This document shows positions 6,410 through 7,151 of a stretch of DNA of 7,151 nucleotides, piece after piece; position 1 is the stretch's first letter, and each line of letters starts with the position of its first letter. The notes under the pieces were generated by a model, which worked only from the letters and a program-made list of their open reading frames with translations, ran no database searches and was not told where the DNA came from. Origin of the DNA: Spirosomataceae bacterium (GTDB lineage Bacteria; Bacteroidota; Bacteroidia; Cytophagales; Spirosomataceae); NCBI GenBank assembly GCA_025455795.1, contig JALOLW010000211.1:1-7151 (forward strand). The letters run 5' to 3'. The translations under genes and the position numbers were made by a program.

Positions 6410-6847
6410 ATGCACTTACACATTCACACCCGCGTCAATCAGCCCTATCAACAAGTTTGGGCTGGCTTTGACGAAACTCTTTTTAGAAGCCTCGCCCCGC
6501 CCTTTCCCCCTGTCAAAGTGCTGCAGTTTGACGGCTGCTTGCGTGAGGATGTCGTATCGTTGGAATTGAATTTTTTGTTTTTCAAACAGCAGTGGACAAG
6601 CCGTATCACTGACCAACAAACGACCGAGAAAGAGATTTTTTTTGTGGATGAAGGTACGAAATTGCCCTTTTTTCTGCGATATTGGCGGCACAAACATCGT
6701 CTCATCAGTACCCCCGACGGTCATACGGTCATTGCTGATGAAATCGAGTTCAAAACACCATTTCCGTTGATGGATTATTTGATGTATCCCGCTCTTTGGG
6801 CGCAATTTATGTATCGCAAGCCCATTTATCGGCGTGTTTTTGGGTAA
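6410..6847 (+). CDS. SRPBCC-like (START/Bet v1 fold) small protein
   Basis: A 145-residue protein without signal peptide or clear membrane helix, so probably cytoplasmic. It begins with a beta strand ending in a polar stretch (MHLHIHTRVNQPYQQVWAGF), as SRPBCC proteins do, followed by alternating strands. The C-terminal part, HRLISTPDGHTVIADEIEFKTPFPLMDYLMYPALWAQFMYRKPIYRRVFG without a gap (residues 97-145, split here at Phe118 for reading), has the H-R-h-x...D-x-h-x-F-x-x-P-F...L...RxxhF pattern seen in the SRPBCC group that binds hydrophobic ligands. The ligand is unknown. The ATG at 6410 is the first of the frame; the 164-base gap before it suggests its own promoter rather than transcription with the phosphoesterase gene. 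It ends 4 bases from the convergent gene on the other strand. Confidence 0.6.
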   Translation: MHLHIHTRVNQPYQQVWAGFDETLFRSLAPPFPPVKVLQFDGCLREDVVSLELNFLFFKQQWTSRITDQQTTEKEIFFVDEGTKLPFFLRYWRHKHRLISTPDGHTVIADEIEFKTPFPLMDYLMYPALWAQFMYRKPIYRRVFG

Positions 6848-6851
6848 GTGC

Positions 6852-7151
6852 TTAACCCGTAAACAGGTCATTCAGGGTAAACTCATGCTGCACGATAGAG
6901 CGTGCATATTCGTTTTGAACCAGCCCAAAAGGTGTAATCATGTTCATAAAAAGGGCTTTTCGGGTTTTAGTCTCTTCTCTAAATGCGCCCATTTTATTTC
7001 TCAAAACAAGGTCATAACTTTTGGTGATGGAATAAGGGGCATTTGAAAATTTGATTTCAAAAAGACTGATTACATGGTCTTTTCGGTCTATCACTAAGTC
7101 TATTTCTGCGCCTTTGGTTTCGTCGTTTCCTTTTCGGTGCCACACACTCGT
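6852..7151 (-). CDS. ATP-binding protein with PD-(D/E)XK-like C-terminal domain, 3' end only
   Basis: The minus-strand frame is open from the window edge to a TAA at 6852-6854 and gives the last 99 residues; an apparent GTG start at 7145 is internal, because the frame continues upstream to the edge. The fragment reads WHRKGNDETKGAEIDLVIDR near the edge and LFEIKFS slightly later. The D18 ... E32-I-K34 spacing matches the PD-(D/E)XK nuclease-fold core, and the whole segment resembles the C-terminus (DUF234/DUF4143-type) of the archaeal/bacterial AAA-family ATPases that are common in Bacteroidota. The later KALFMNMITPFGL and the ending LNDLFTG also fit that family. The ATPase part lies outside the window. 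The biological role of this family is not established. The gene converges on the SRPBCC-like gene with no terminator hairpin between them. Confidence 0.72.
   Translation of the reverse strand, partial: TSVWHRKGNDETKGAEIDLVIDRKDHVISLFEIKFSNAPYSITKSYDLVLRNKMGAFREETKTRKALFMNMITPFGLVQNEYARSIVQHEFTLNDLFTG

Noticed and set aside
6416..6871. Minus-strand open frame of 151 codons opposite the SRPBCC-like gene, overlapping the end of the ATPase gene
   Set aside because: It overlaps two better-supported genes and its translation has no recognisable fold pattern.

Overview
The window looks like chromosomal DNA of a Bacteroidota bacterium, probably a Cytophagales/Spirosomaceae-type organism. This rests on moderate G+C with AT-rich gaps, few Shine-Dalgarno sites, a TAnnTTTG-type promoter box, GC-rich palindromic repeats of a kind common in that phylum, and protein families that resemble Bacteroidota members. 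The genus is inferred, not shown.

Layout from left to right. Positions 1-249 hold the 3' end of a GNAT acetyltransferase gene (+). It is followed by a 508-base non-coding stretch packed with secondary structure: a ~131-bp imperfect inverted repeat that resembles an integron attC site (278-408), an unassigned stretch with a small hairpin (411-560), a nested palindromic element (573-643), and a strong bidirectional terminator (701-735). Two minus-strand genes follow: an AraC-family regulator with a cupin-like N-terminus (758-1684) and a GT-C type polytopic membrane glycosyltransferase (1944-3269). The AT-rich gap between them carries TTGTAC repeats that could be the regulator's operator.

Divergent from the glycosyltransferase is a large secreted protein (best start 3381, end 6245). 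It joins an N-terminal YVTN/YncE-type beta-propeller to a C-terminal phosphoesterase of the alkaline phosphatase superfamily. Its coding sequence carries a ~92-bp GC-rich palindromic repeat read in frame (4259-4350), and a 21-bp-period duplication encodes the linker between the two domains. Next is a small SRPBCC-like protein (6410-6847). It converges, with a 4-base gap, on the 3' end of an ATPase-family protein with a PD-(D/E)XK-like C-terminal domain (6852 to the window edge, minus).

The genes do not form one obvious pathway. The glycosyltransferase and the secreted phosphoesterase share a 111-bp divergent intergenic region and both act at the cell envelope, so shared control is possible but unproven. 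The most interesting signals are the attC-like element directly after the acetyltransferase gene and the palindromic repeat turned into protein sequence inside the phosphoesterase gene. I see no clear undescribed multi-gene system.
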